Below are positions 16,026-23,766 of a stretch of DNA of 61,813 bases, piece by piece. Source of the stretch: an uncultured Methylomonas sp. (GTDB lineage: Bacteria; Pseudomonadota; Gammaproteobacteria; Methylococcales; Methylomonadaceae); NCBI GenBank assembly GCA_936941155.1, contig CAKZJE010000111.1, positions 1-61,813 of the forward strand, in the 5' to 3' direction. The notes under the pieces are model-generated. The model saw only the letters and a program-made list of their open reading frames with translations, ran no database searches and was not told where the DNA came from. Both the position numbers and the translations under genes were made by a program. How positions within the stretch are numbered: position 1 is the stretch's first letter; every line of letters starts with the position of its first letter.

Positions 16026-17648
16026 GTGAAATTTTTAAAGATAATACGCATTACATTATTAGGTATTTTATTTGCCAGTCTAGTTGGATTTTTTGGCTTT
16101 TTAGCGTATATGGCAATGAATGCCGAAAACTCAGAGGAAACAGCAAACACTTCAATTCCTAATTCTGAAAGTGTTTTGAAAGTGCTGGCTGGTTCTGAAT
16201 TAAAAGATATAGAGCCCATGCTGGAAATGATTAAAAGCAAAACTGGTGTGCAATTGCAAATGGAATATATTGGCACATTAGATGGCGCGGAAAAACTTAC
16301 GTCACAGCCAGGACTTTATGATATTGCTTGGTTTTCACATGCAAAATATTTAAGCCTATTGCAAGCGGATAAAAAATTAATTCAAGCGCAAGAAAAAATC
16401 GGAATTTCTCCGGTTATTCCCGCAGTAAAAGAAAGCCTCGCAAAACAATGGGGCTGGATAAATAATCCTGAAATAGCATGGTCGCAAATTGCGGAAAAGG
16501 TTAAAGCCGGACAGCTTAATTATGCAATGACTGACCCGACGGCTTCCAATTCCGGTTTTTCAACAGTGATGAGTGTGCAAGCGGCATTTTCTAATAAAGG
16601 CGATGCTATTACAGCTCAAGATGTGGATGCCGAAAAATTAAAAATCTTTTTCAGTGGACATTCTTTAACGGCTGGAAGTTCCGCATTTTTAAGTGAAAGT
16701 TATTTACAAGACCAAGCCAAATTAGGCGGTATTTTTAATTATGAATCGGAATTATTAAAGTTAAATCGCAATCCATTATTAAAAGAAAAATTGGTATTGA
16801 TTTATCCCAAAGAAGGCACGGTAACAGCCGATTATCCATTGATTTTATTGAATAAAGAAAAATCAGCGGATTATCAAAAAGTCGTGGATTATTTAAAATC
16901 AGCGGAATTTCAAACATGGATGATGACAAATACTGATCGTCGTCCTGTGAATCCTGCGGTTGCAATAGGTGCGCAATTTCCAAAAGGTTATTTAATGGAT
17001 TTGCCGTTTCCTAACAATATTGCGACGGTTAATGAAATTCTATTTGCATATTTAAATGATAGACGTAAACCCAGTCATTCCTTTTTTGTATTAGATTTAA
17101 GCGGCTCTATGCAAGGCGATAGAATTGCAGCATTAAAAGAAGCCATGACTAATTTAACGGGTGATGATATTTCCATCACTGGAAGGTTTGCACAATTTAG
17201 AAATAGAGAAAAAATTACCATTATTACATTCAGTCATGTCGTGATGGATACGCGCGAATTTACGATTGATAAAGATGGCGTGGTATTAAAAGAAGTTAAA
17301 AACTATGTCACTGATTTAAGTTTAGGCGGCGGTACAGCCATTTATACTGCGTTGCAAACGGCTTATTTGCAGGCTGAAGAAGCGAGAAAAGCCGATCCGA
17401 ATCGTTTTTATTCCATTGTATTAATGACCGATGGCGAAAACCGTGATGGTATTAGTTATGAAGCTTTTAATGAATATTATAAAAAAGATATTGATTATTT
17501 AGCTGGAATTCGTACTTTTCCTATTTTATTTGGTGATGCCAGCCCTGATGAAATGCAAAGTCTTGCCGCTTTAACGGGTGGAAAAACATTTGATAGTCGC
17601 AAAAGTTCATTATCACAGGCATTTAAACAAATTCGAGGCTATCAATAA
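16026..17648 (+). CDS. Binding-protein/von Willebrand factor A fusion, membrane anchored
   Basis: 540 residues from a GTG start with AGAAGGAAAG upstream. One membrane segment (about 4-30) is followed by a class II solute-binding-like domain (about 45-335: VLKVLAGSELKDIEPMLEMI, MTDPTASNSGFSTVM, KLVLIYPKEGTV). A vWA domain (about 350-540) has an intact MIDAS: DLSGS (Asp357, Ser359, Ser361), the Thr in LGGGTAIYTALQ, and Asp469 in MTDGEN. MIDAS domains bind Mg2+ and partner acidic groups. A ligand sensor and an adhesion-type domain on one periplasmic chain beside TelA/XpaC suggests a sensing complex (inference). The stop is 2 bp before the xpaC-like gene. Confidence 0.88.
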   Translation: MKFLKIIRITLLGILFASLVGFFGFLAYMAMNAENSEETANTSIPNSESVLKVLAGSELKDIEPMLEMIKSKTGVQLQMEYIGTLDGAEKLTSQPGLYDIAWFSHAKYLSLLQADKKLIQAQEKIGISPVIPAVKESLAKQWGWINNPEIAWSQIAEKVKAGQLNYAMTDPTASNSGFSTVMSVQAAFSNKGDAITAQDVDAEKLKIFFSGHSLTAGSSAFLSESYLQDQAKLGGIFNYESELLKLNRNPLLKEKLVLIYPKEGTVTADYPLILLNKEKSADYQKVVDYLKSAEFQTWMMTNTDRRPVNPAVAIGAQFPKGYLMDLPFPNNIATVNEILFAYLNDRRKPSHSFFVLDLSGSMQGDRIAALKEAMTNLTGDDISITGRFAQFRNREKITIITFSHVVMDTREFTIDKDGVVLKEVKNYVTDLSLGGGTAIYTALQTAYLQAEEARKADPNRFYSIVLMTDGENRDGISYEAFNEYYKKDIDYLAGIRTFPILFGDASPDEMQSLAALTGGKTFDSRKSSLSQAFKQIRGYQ

Positions 17649-17650
17649 AT

Positions 17651-18271
17651 ATGTCTAACCGCTCAGTTTTATTTTATTTATATAGCACTGCGAATATCTT
17701 TGGCTGTATTTGGGGAGGAATTGGATTAATTGCTTTTTTTATTATAAAACAGCTGTTGTGGTTATATCTTGTTCCTGTTTTATATGTGTGTGGTTATTTA
17801 ATTGCACCTAAGAATTCAGTATCAGAACATTGGGTTTCTGGAAATCAATTATCCGCGCGTGATTTAAAAAATCAATTAGAAGCCATTATTAAAAAAATCA
17901 GTAAACGAGTTTCGCAACCTGAGTTAGATAAAGTTATTCATATTAAAGAGAATATTTTAATGTTGTTGCCGCATTTAGATGAAATGAATGCAGGCGATTA
18001 TGATTTGCATGTGGTGAAACAAACAGTGGTGGATTATTTGCCAGAAATGTTATCAACTTATTTAGAATTGCCACCGGCATTTGCCAAAATGCACAGAATG
18101 CGCAATGGTAAAACGGCGCAGGAAGTGTTAATTGAGCAATTAAGTATTTTGGATAATCAAATTAATCAAATTGTGATTAGTGTGAATAGCAAAGATGCTG
18201 AGGCTTTAATTGCGCAAGGGGAGTTTTTGAAAAGTAAATTTGAAAATGATGATAATTGGTTAGGTAAGTGA
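17651..18271 (+). CDS. XpaC-like (5-bromo-4-chloroindolyl phosphate hydrolysis) family membrane protein
   Basis: 206 residues with two adjacent N-terminal membrane helices (about 7-55) and a cytoplasmic helical tail. The tail includes VVKQTVVDYLPEMLSTYLELPPAFAK, which matches the V-x-DYLPETL-x-YL-x-LP signature of XpaC proteins that accompany TelA in many bacteria. The start codon is 2 bp after the vWA gene stop, so they form one operon. The family name comes from an indirect phenotype and does not imply phosphatase chemistry. Confidence 0.8.
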   Translation: MSNRSVLFYLYSTANIFGCIWGGIGLIAFFIIKQLLWLYLVPVLYVCGYLIAPKNSVSEHWVSGNQLSARDLKNQLEAIIKKISKRVSQPELDKVIHIKENILMLLPHLDEMNAGDYDLHVVKQTVVDYLPEMLSTYLELPPAFAKMHRMRNGKTAQEVLIEQLSILDNQINQIVISVNSKDAEALIAQGEFLKSKFENDDNWLGK

Positions 18272-18330
18272 GCATAAGTTTTAATTGTGGGAGTTGCTTT
18301 AGCAGCGAAAAATAAGGCTAAAACTTATAA

Positions 18331-18363
18331 AAACCTGCCAGGTCTTAGAGACCTGGCAGGTTT
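18331..18363. repeat. Type B palindrome between convergent xpaC-like gene and recC
   Basis: 33 bp, arms AAACCTGCCAGGTCT / AGACCTGGCAGGTTT. It lies in the 100-bp convergent gap and could fold as a bidirectional terminator hairpin, although there is no T-run. Confidence 0.9.
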
Positions 18364-18372
18364 AAGCTGGGT

Positions 18373-21300
18373 TCAATGCGTCGCTTCCCAAATCGGCAAA
18401 ATAAACTCTTCACAAAAATTTACAAAATCATCGCTTAACAATTCACTCAAATCCGGCATTGCCGCGTATAAACGTTGTAATTCCGGCTCATAATCCGCTT
18501 CCAAACTAAGCATTAATTTATCCACCGCCACTTGCAATGCCGCTTTATTCGCGCGGGTGCTATTGTTTAAAGTATGCGCCTGTTTCACATAATCCAACAC
18601 AATGTCAGAAAACAGCGCGTCCGGTCGTTGTTGTCCTGCCAAATAAATCCGCACAAATTCAGCAAGCAAATCCGCATTTCCCATCTCAGGGCTGAACACC
18701 AACAACTCATCCACACTCAATAAAAAAGTTGTTCGCGCTTCCGTTTGGTTCAAAATGCAATGTTGCAGCACCGCAATCAGCAAATCTTTGCCTTTTAATT
18801 TGCTAAACCGATAAAACAAACAGCCGTTTTCATATAAATTGCTCAACTTTCCCATCAAACGATAATCGCCGCAGTGCAAATCAATCGCTTGATCTGCGAT
18901 TTTTTCGCCTAAATTCAATGCTTTAATTTGTGTAACAAATTCAGTGATTTGCGATTCTTGTTGCCTGAATTCCAATTCACCCATCACACCGGATAACCAG
19001 CGTCCTTGGGCTTGCAATTTTGCCACATCAAAATCTGCGCCATTCAGCAACGCCATAATCCAATCGTGACTAATCGCATAATTATCCAAACCATCAATCG
19101 CAAATGGTTCGCGCTCCTGCGGGTCTGTATCCAGAGTTTGCAAACGCAAATCGAGTTGCCGGCGTAAAAAATAGCGTTGTGGGTGGCGATAAAATGTAAA
19201 TATATCTGCAATTTCAAGTACTTGATTTTTTTCGGTTGAAATTGCACCTTGCCACCAGATTTTTAAATCCGGCTTTGCTGCATTCAAAGCTAAAGCGGTT
19301 TCGTAATCGGCTTGCGAATAACTAAATAAGCGGCTGTAGGACTGCCACTCCTCTAAAGGACTGGCAGTCCTGTTTTCAAAGTAACGCAAACTAAACGGTT
19401 GCAACGGTTGTTTTACCACACAATCTTGCCATTGATAGTCAAACTCTAGCACTTCTAATAATTCACTAACCACCACCGACGGCGGAATTGTCTGATTTTG
19501 CGCAATAGACTGCCCAATATAAGTCAGAATCAATTGCTGCCGCGCCGACAAAAGCACTTCTAAAAACTGTTGCCGATCTTCAGCGCGTTGCGACGGGTCG
19601 CCTAAACGCGGCTGTTGTGCCAGTAAATCAAAAGTTGGGTGTTTATCAGCGCGTGGAAAATCCCCATCATTCATTCCAAGCACGGCGATAATTTCAAACG
19701 GTATTCCGCGCACCGCGTTGATAGAGCAGAAAGTTAAAGAGCCGCGCAATAAGCCACTGGCGGATTTTTGCTCTGATACCGCTTGCTCCAGCCAATGAAT
19801 AACTACTTCTAAATCAACAGGATATTGATGCACGGCAGTGAGTTTTTCCGCAAAATCGGCTAATAAATCATTCAATTCTTGCCGTTCACTCGGATTGAGT
19901 TGCGCAAATAATAAATCCGCATAATGGCGCAACTGCTCGCTCCATTCCAACAACGTTTTTGCTTCTATTAAAACCTCACTGGCATTAAAAAGCAGGGCGA
20001 TAAAATCGCATAAACCGCCTAACGCTTGTGCGGATGAGCCTTCCAAATCTTTGTAAGGCAAAATGTTATCGACAAATTCAGCATCATTGCCAACCGCATA
20101 CCCCATCAGCAAGCGTTCTAAACTATGCAGCCAAGTGTTTTCTGATAACGGCGGCAAGTTAAGTTGTTGTTTATGCTCAGCGGATTTTCCCCAGCGCACA
20201 TGCGTATCGCTCAGCCAATGTTTCAGCAACTCACAATCGGCTTCGGCTAAATCAAAATTCGGGTAAACATTCGGTTGTTCCAATAAATCCAACACGGTTT
20301 GCCAGCCAAAACGACTGTTACAGAGTTTCAGAAATTGGATAAAAGTTTCCAAGGTCGAGGCGCAGGTTTTTTCGTTTTTACGTCCGGCGATATGATGCGG
20401 AATGTCGGCAAAAACGGCGGTGATAAAGGGCGCGTAATGTTGAATATCCGGCGCGGTGACAACAATTTGGCGCAGTTGCAGAGCGGGATTTTTTTCTAAA
20501 GCGTGTAACAGCTGATTTTTTAACACTTCCACTTCTCGCATTCTGGAATGGCAAGCGTGAATACTAATAGAATCATCATTCGCTGAGACCTTCCAGGTTT
20601 TTAAAACCTGGAAGGTCTGGGGTTGCGCCAAATCGTGTTGCAATTGTTGTAATACGGTCGGAAACGTTTGCGTAACGACTGCCAGTCCTTTAAAGGACTG
20701 GTAGTCGTGAAATGCCGCCAAAGCTTTTTGAAAATCAACACTTTGTTGTCCTAAACTCGCTAAAAGCGGATGTAAATCATCAGCTTTTGAATCCGGCAAC
20801 GCATTCAGCCAATAAAAATGCACTTCACAATGTTTGCTAATCGCCTGCAAAAATTGCAACCATAACGGCGGTAAGTTATTCATTCCAAACACAAATAAAC
20901 GCTGCGGCAGTTGATATTTAAACTCACCTTGCGGACTTTGATGTAACGTTTCAATCGCTTGTTGCCACAACACGCCTTGATGTTGCGTGCCAATTTGCGC
21001 AGTTAATTTCAGCCACAACGCTTGTTGCCAGTTTTCGACGGGCGATTGCTGCCAATCGGCTAATAAATCGGGACGAAATAATTGATAATTTTGAAATAAT
21101 CGCGCCAGTTGCGCAGCGAGTTGATAGCGTTTTACCGCATTATTTTTATCGCTAAGATACTGTTTTAACGGTAGAAAAACGTTGTCGTCAATATCGCGCA
21201 ATAAACCTTCAATTCGCCATAATAATAATTCCTGCGCAAACTCAGGATTGTCTAAATAGCTGTCGATTTTTCGTGCCGCCTGTTTGAAAAAGGGTTCTGG

Positions 21301-21492
21301 CAGAAAAAATTGATAATTGGCAAACACGCTAAATTGCTGGGCGAGTTGTTGCGAAAGCCAGCGTTCTGTCCCTTGATTGGGAACTAAAAAATATTCTTGC
21401 GCAAAAACCGTGTGAGAAGATTGATTTTTAATCGTTTCAATCAGGCTGGCGAGTAAGGCTTCGCTGTGTGCCGCGCTGTAAAGTGTGAACAT
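18373..21492 (-). CDS. recC: Exodeoxyribonuclease V subunit gamma (RecC)
   Basis: RecC is the Chi-recognition subunit of RecBCD. From ATG 21492 (MFTLYSAAHSEALLASL) it has 1039 residues, close to the usual length. Landmarks are QEYFLVPNQGTERWLSQQLA near the N-terminus, HACHSRMREVEVLKNQLL in the middle and LRGSLTFCSINAVRGIPFEIIAVLGMNDGDFPR further on. A frame extending to 21606 exists, but its extra codons are a type A palindrome and are not a credible start. Three palindromic elements lie in frame inside the gene and encode residues about 262-273 (DYQSFKGLAVV), 292-302 (TFQVLKTWKV) and 708-719 (RTASPLEEWQSY). No recB or recD is in the window. Confidence 0.96.
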   Translation of the reverse strand: MFTLYSAAHSEALLASLIETIKNQSSHTVFAQEYFLVPNQGTERWLSQQLAQQFSVFANYQFFLPEPFFKQAARKIDSYLDNPEFAQELLLWRIEGLLRDIDDNVFLPLKQYLSDKNNAVKRYQLAAQLARLFQNYQLFRPDLLADWQQSPVENWQQALWLKLTAQIGTQHQGVLWQQAIETLHQSPQGEFKYQLPQRLFVFGMNNLPPLWLQFLQAISKHCEVHFYWLNALPDSKADDLHPLLASLGQQSVDFQKALAAFHDYQSFKGLAVVTQTFPTVLQQLQHDLAQPQTFQVLKTWKVSANDDSISIHACHSRMREVEVLKNQLLHALEKNPALQLRQIVVTAPDIQHYAPFITAVFADIPHHIAGRKNEKTCASTLETFIQFLKLCNSRFGWQTVLDLLEQPNVYPNFDLAEADCELLKHWLSDTHVRWGKSAEHKQQLNLPPLSENTWLHSLERLLMGYAVGNDAEFVDNILPYKDLEGSSAQALGGLCDFIALLFNASEVLIEAKTLLEWSEQLRHYADLLFAQLNPSERQELNDLLADFAEKLTAVHQYPVDLEVVIHWLEQAVSEQKSASGLLRGSLTFCSINAVRGIPFEIIAVLGMNDGDFPRADKHPTFDLLAQQPRLGDPSQRAEDRQQFLEVLLSARQQLILTYIGQSIAQNQTIPPSVVVSELLEVLEFDYQWQDCVVKQPLQPFSLRYFENRTASPLEEWQSYSRLFSYSQADYETALALNAAKPDLKIWWQGAISTEKNQVLEIADIFTFYRHPQRYFLRRQLDLRLQTLDTDPQEREPFAIDGLDNYAISHDWIMALLNGADFDVAKLQAQGRWLSGVMGELEFRQQESQITEFVTQIKALNLGEKIADQAIDLHCGDYRLMGKLSNLYENGCLFYRFSKLKGKDLLIAVLQHCILNQTEARTTFLLSVDELLVFSPEMGNADLLAEFVRIYLAGQQRPDALFSDIVLDYVKQAHTLNNSTRANKAALQVAVDKLMLSLEADYEPELQRLYAAMPDLSELLSDDFVNFCEEFILPIWEATH
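19338..19371. repeat. Type A palindromic element inside recC
   Basis: 34 bp with arms AGGACTGCCACTCCT / AGGACTGGCAGTCCT. It encodes RTASPLEEWQSY between FSLRYFEN and SRLFSYSQADY, in the same reading phase as the glnE copy. Confidence 0.9.
20586..20618. repeat. Type B palindromic element inside recC
   Basis: 33 bp with arms AGACCTTCCAGGTTTT / AAAACCTGGAAGGTCT. It encodes TFQVLKTWKV between QHDLAQPQ and SANDDSISIHACHS. Confidence 0.9.
20675..20708. repeat. Type A palindromic element inside recC (different frame)
   Basis: 34 bp, arms ACGACTGCCAGTCC / GGACTGGTAGTCGT. It encodes DYQSFKGLAVV after QKALAAFH, in a different reading phase from the glnE and 19338 copies. Confidence 0.92.
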
Positions 21493-21563
21493 GGCTTGGG
21501 AAAGTGCAAAAAATAAAAACTGCGTAAAGTATAGCGTTATCGTATTCAACTCGTTAGCAGAAT

Positions 21564-21596
21564 ATGACTGCCAGTCCTCAGAGGACTGGCAGTCAT
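21564..21596. repeat. Type A palindrome upstream of recC
   Basis: 33 bp, arms ATGACTGCCAGTCCT / AGGACTGGCAGTCAT. It lies between the divergent recC and small membrane protein genes, so it sits within or beside both promoters. Confidence 0.92.
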
Positions 21597-21647
21597 CCCT
21601 TGCCACGATATGCTAGAATGACTCATTATTTAAAGTGGAGAAAAACG

Positions 21648-21836
21648 ATGGAATCCTATTCCTTGTGGGAAAATCTGCTGTTGGGTTTAATGGTGTTAGG
21701 AATGCTGTTTTGGATGAGTCCGGGCATTAAGGCGAATATTGAAAAAAGCCGCACCGCAAAACCAGACTGGATGGGCGTGGTTGTCCCCATCGGTTTTGTC
21801 ATCATGTTTGTAATTTTTTTGGTAGCGATGGTTTAA
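21648..21836 (+). CDS. Small two-helix membrane protein
   Basis: 62 residues from ATG 21648, chosen because GTGGAG lies 7-12 bases upstream; longer in-frame starts run into the palindrome. Two hydrophobic segments (about 8-24 and 42-61) flank a short basic loop with GIKANIEKSRTAKPDW, and the sequence ends in the membrane. It is followed after 1 bp by the yjgA gene, so it is translated in the same operon. The role is unknown. Confidence 0.75.
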   Translation: MESYSLWENLLLGLMVLGMLFWMSPGIKANIEKSRTAKPDWMGVVVPIGFVIMFVIFLVAMV

Positions 21837-21837
21837 G

Positions 21838-22533
21838 ATGAACAGAATAAAAGCAATAGAAATCAATATTGATGAGGAAAATGAGGATGACGATTTTGAT
21901 TTAGAAGAAGATGAGGAGTTTGATTTTTCGGGTGATTATGTCGAAATTTATGAACCGGAAGAAGAAGAGCGCGAATATGCGGTTCGTCCCAATAAAACCC
22001 AAATCAAAAAAAGCATTGAAGCCATTGCTGAACTCGCTGAGGAAATCGTTGGTTTAAGTATCAATCAAATTAAAACCTTTGATTTGCCTGAACATCTTTA
22101 CAATTCTATTGTGCAAGCGACTGCTATGCCGCCGAAGGGCGCACGCAAACGGCAACTGAAATATATCACGGCTGAGTTGCGCAAAATTGATTTGACTGAA
22201 ATTCAAGAAAAATTGGCGCGATCAAAAAGCAAAAGTGTTCATGCGGTGCGCGAACATCACAAGGCGGAACGCTGGCGCGATAAATTGGTTGCCAATCAAG
22301 GTAACGATTTGCTGACAGAATTTTTAGACGAATATCCACAGGCGGATAGTCAGCAAATTAGACAATTGCAGCGCAATGCGCAAAAAGAAGCCGCAACTGG
22401 AAAGCCGCCAAAATCGGCGCGGTTGTTGTATAAATATTTAAAAACTTTGTTTGAAGAATCTTCAGACTCTGAAACTGAAATGGATTTTGCCGAAGATTTA
22501 GACGAAACGATTGACGCAGACGAACAGGAATAA
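21838..22533 (+). CDS. darP: Ribosome-associated protein YjgA/DarP (DUF615)
   Basis: 231 residues. The N-terminal 50 residues are very acidic (EENEDDDFDLEEDEEFDF). Next comes the DUF615 core: RPNKTQIKKSIEAIAELAEEIVGLS, MPPKGARKRQLKYITAELRKID and GKPPKSARLLYKYLKTL. In E. coli this protein associates with late 50S assembly intermediates. The start is 1 bp after the small membrane protein stop. The acidic head is longer than in E. coli. Confidence 0.93.
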   Translation: MNRIKAIEINIDEENEDDDFDLEEDEEFDFSGDYVEIYEPEEEEREYAVRPNKTQIKKSIEAIAELAEEIVGLSINQIKTFDLPEHLYNSIVQATAMPPKGARKRQLKYITAELRKIDLTEIQEKLARSKSKSVHAVREHHKAERWRDKLVANQGNDLLTEFLDEYPQADSQQIRQLQRNAQKEAATGKPPKSARLLYKYLKTLFEESSDSETEMDFAEDLDETIDADEQE

Positions 22534-22537
22534 AATC

Positions 22538-23005
22538 ATGCAAGCACAATTTTTACAATTAGCCATTGATTTAGCAGCAAAAAATGTTGAAACAGCGCGG
22601 GGCGGCCCTTATGGGGCGGTAGTTGTAAAAAATGGTGAAGTTGTCGCAAGCAGTGGCAATTGTGTGACGTGTAATCTTGACCCAACCGCTCATGCCGAAG
22701 TGATGGCGATTCGTTTGGCGTGTGAAAAACTAGGGAGTTTTCAATTGACAGGCTGCACGCTGTATACCAGTTGTGAGCCATGCCCGATGTGTTTGGGGGC
22801 GATTTATTGGGCGCGATTGGAGCGGGTGTTTTTTGCGTGTAATCGCCATGATGCGGCGGCGGCGGGATTTGATGATAGTTTTATTTACGATGAAATTTTG
22901 ATTACGCCAGCAGAGCGAAAAATTCCAATGCAACATTTGGTTTTAGCCGATGCGCAAAAACCGTTTCAATTGTGGGCAACGCAAACAGCGAAAACGCTGT
23001 ATTAA
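22538..23005 (+). CDS. Guanine deaminase-type cytidine-deaminase-fold enzyme
   Basis: 155 residues from ATG 22538, with AGGA about 9 bases upstream inside the end of darP. Zinc ligands and the proton shuttle are clear: DPTAHAEV (His52, Glu54) and CEPCPMC (Cys82, Cys85). GPYGAVVVKNG, LGAIYWARLERVFFACNRHDAAAAGFDDSFIYDEI match small GuaD-type guanine deaminases more closely than tRNA adenosine deaminase TadA. The reaction would be guanine to xanthine plus ammonia. Substrate assignment is from sequence resemblance only. Confidence 0.88.
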   Translation: MQAQFLQLAIDLAAKNVETARGGPYGAVVVKNGEVVASSGNCVTCNLDPTAHAEVMAIRLACEKLGSFQLTGCTLYTSCEPCPMCLGAIYWARLERVFFACNRHDAAAAGFDDSFIYDEILITPAERKIPMQHLVLADAQKPFQLWATQTAKTLY

Positions 23006-23011
23006 CAATGC

Positions 23012-23044
23012 AAACCTGACAGGTTTTTAAAACCTGTCAGGTCT
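23012..23044. repeat. Type B palindrome
   Basis: Arms ACCTGACAGGTTTT / AAAACCTGTCAGGT. It occupies the convergent gap between the deaminase and the secreted protein gene. Confidence 0.9.
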
Positions 23045-23052
23045 GTTCAGAT

Positions 23053-23472
23053 TTATTCTTTGATCTTCAATAACCAGCCGTCTTCGCTGTTGCATTTTGA
23101 GGTTTTTCCTTTCACTTTCACAGTAATTCGCGCCGCTGTTGCCTTAATTTCTTCCGGCAATTTTCCATGCACAATCGCCATCTCGCCTTTATCATCAATG
23201 GTGACTGGCACAGGAATATTTTTCACTGACACTTCCACTTGTTTAGGGTTATGCGCGTCAAAAACCATAAACGAAAATGCAGAACCCGCTGCAACTTCTG
23301 ATAACGGCACAGGTTTAATTTTGCTAATCCGCGCTTCTTTGCACACAGAAACGCCGGCATTATTATTTTTGCCGCCATTACCACGATGCTCGGCATGGCT
23401 TTGTCCTGCAAATGCCGCAGTTGAATTTATTGCCATCAACAAAAGAGTTAGCACTAAAGTTATTTTTCTCAT
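23053..23472 (-). CDS. Small secreted protein, unknown
   Basis: 139 residues from the second ATG (23472), which lies 7 bases after AGG; the first ATG at 23475 is too close. A clear signal peptide (MRKITLVLTLLLMAINSTAAFA) is cleaved before GQSHAEH. The mature part has a His/Gly/Asn-rich start and a strand-rich region with two cysteines (VCKEARISKIK and KTSKCNSEDGW), which probably pair. The pattern suggests a periplasmic beta-sandwich. No family recognised. Confidence 0.72.
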   Translation of the reverse strand: MRKITLVLTLLLMAINSTAAFAGQSHAEHRGNGGKNNNAGVSVCKEARISKIKPVPLSEVAAGSAFSFMVFDAHNPKQVEVSVKNIPVPVTIDDKGEMAIVHGKLPEEIKATAARITVKVKGKTSKCNSEDGWLLKIKE

Positions 23473-23521
23473 CATTCAACCTTTGTATTATTTTTATAGA
23501 AATAAAGTTTTTTGACACAAA

Positions 23522-23555
23522 ACGACTGCCAGTCCTTTAAAGGACTGGCAGTCGT
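23522..23555. repeat. Type A palindrome
   Basis: 34-bp perfect palindrome, arms ACGACTGCCAGTCCTTT / AAAGGACTGGCAGTCGT, upstream of the secreted protein gene. Confidence 0.94.
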
Positions 23556-23680
23556 AGCTTTGGAAACTTTTGCATCTACTTACCCATGCTTCCTGTTAGA
23601 TTTTTTAACTTTATTAATCAATCAGTTATAAAAAAATCAATTTGAAAAGTATTCTTTTAAACTGTTGATTTTATTATCTG

Positions 23681-23710
23681 CTGGAGTGCAAAACATGTTT
23701 TGCACTCCAG
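23681..23710. repeat. Type F perfect palindrome
   Basis: 30-bp perfect palindrome, arms CTGGAGTGCAAAACA / TGTTTTGCACTCCAG. An identical 28-bp core recurs at 53743-53770. Confidence 0.93.
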
Positions 23711-23766
23711 TTTTTAACTATAACACTTTGATATATAAGAACACTTTGTTAAAACAAGTCTATTGT

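Noticed and set aside
18331-18363. Classical rho-independent terminator between the xpaC-like gene and recC
   Set aside because: The hairpin is strong but has no T-run on either strand, so I list it only as a palindromic repeat.
21493-21606. Longer recC N-terminus starting at 21606
   Set aside because: The extra residues come from a type A palindrome and the promoter region; ATG 21492 gives the standard RecC opening.
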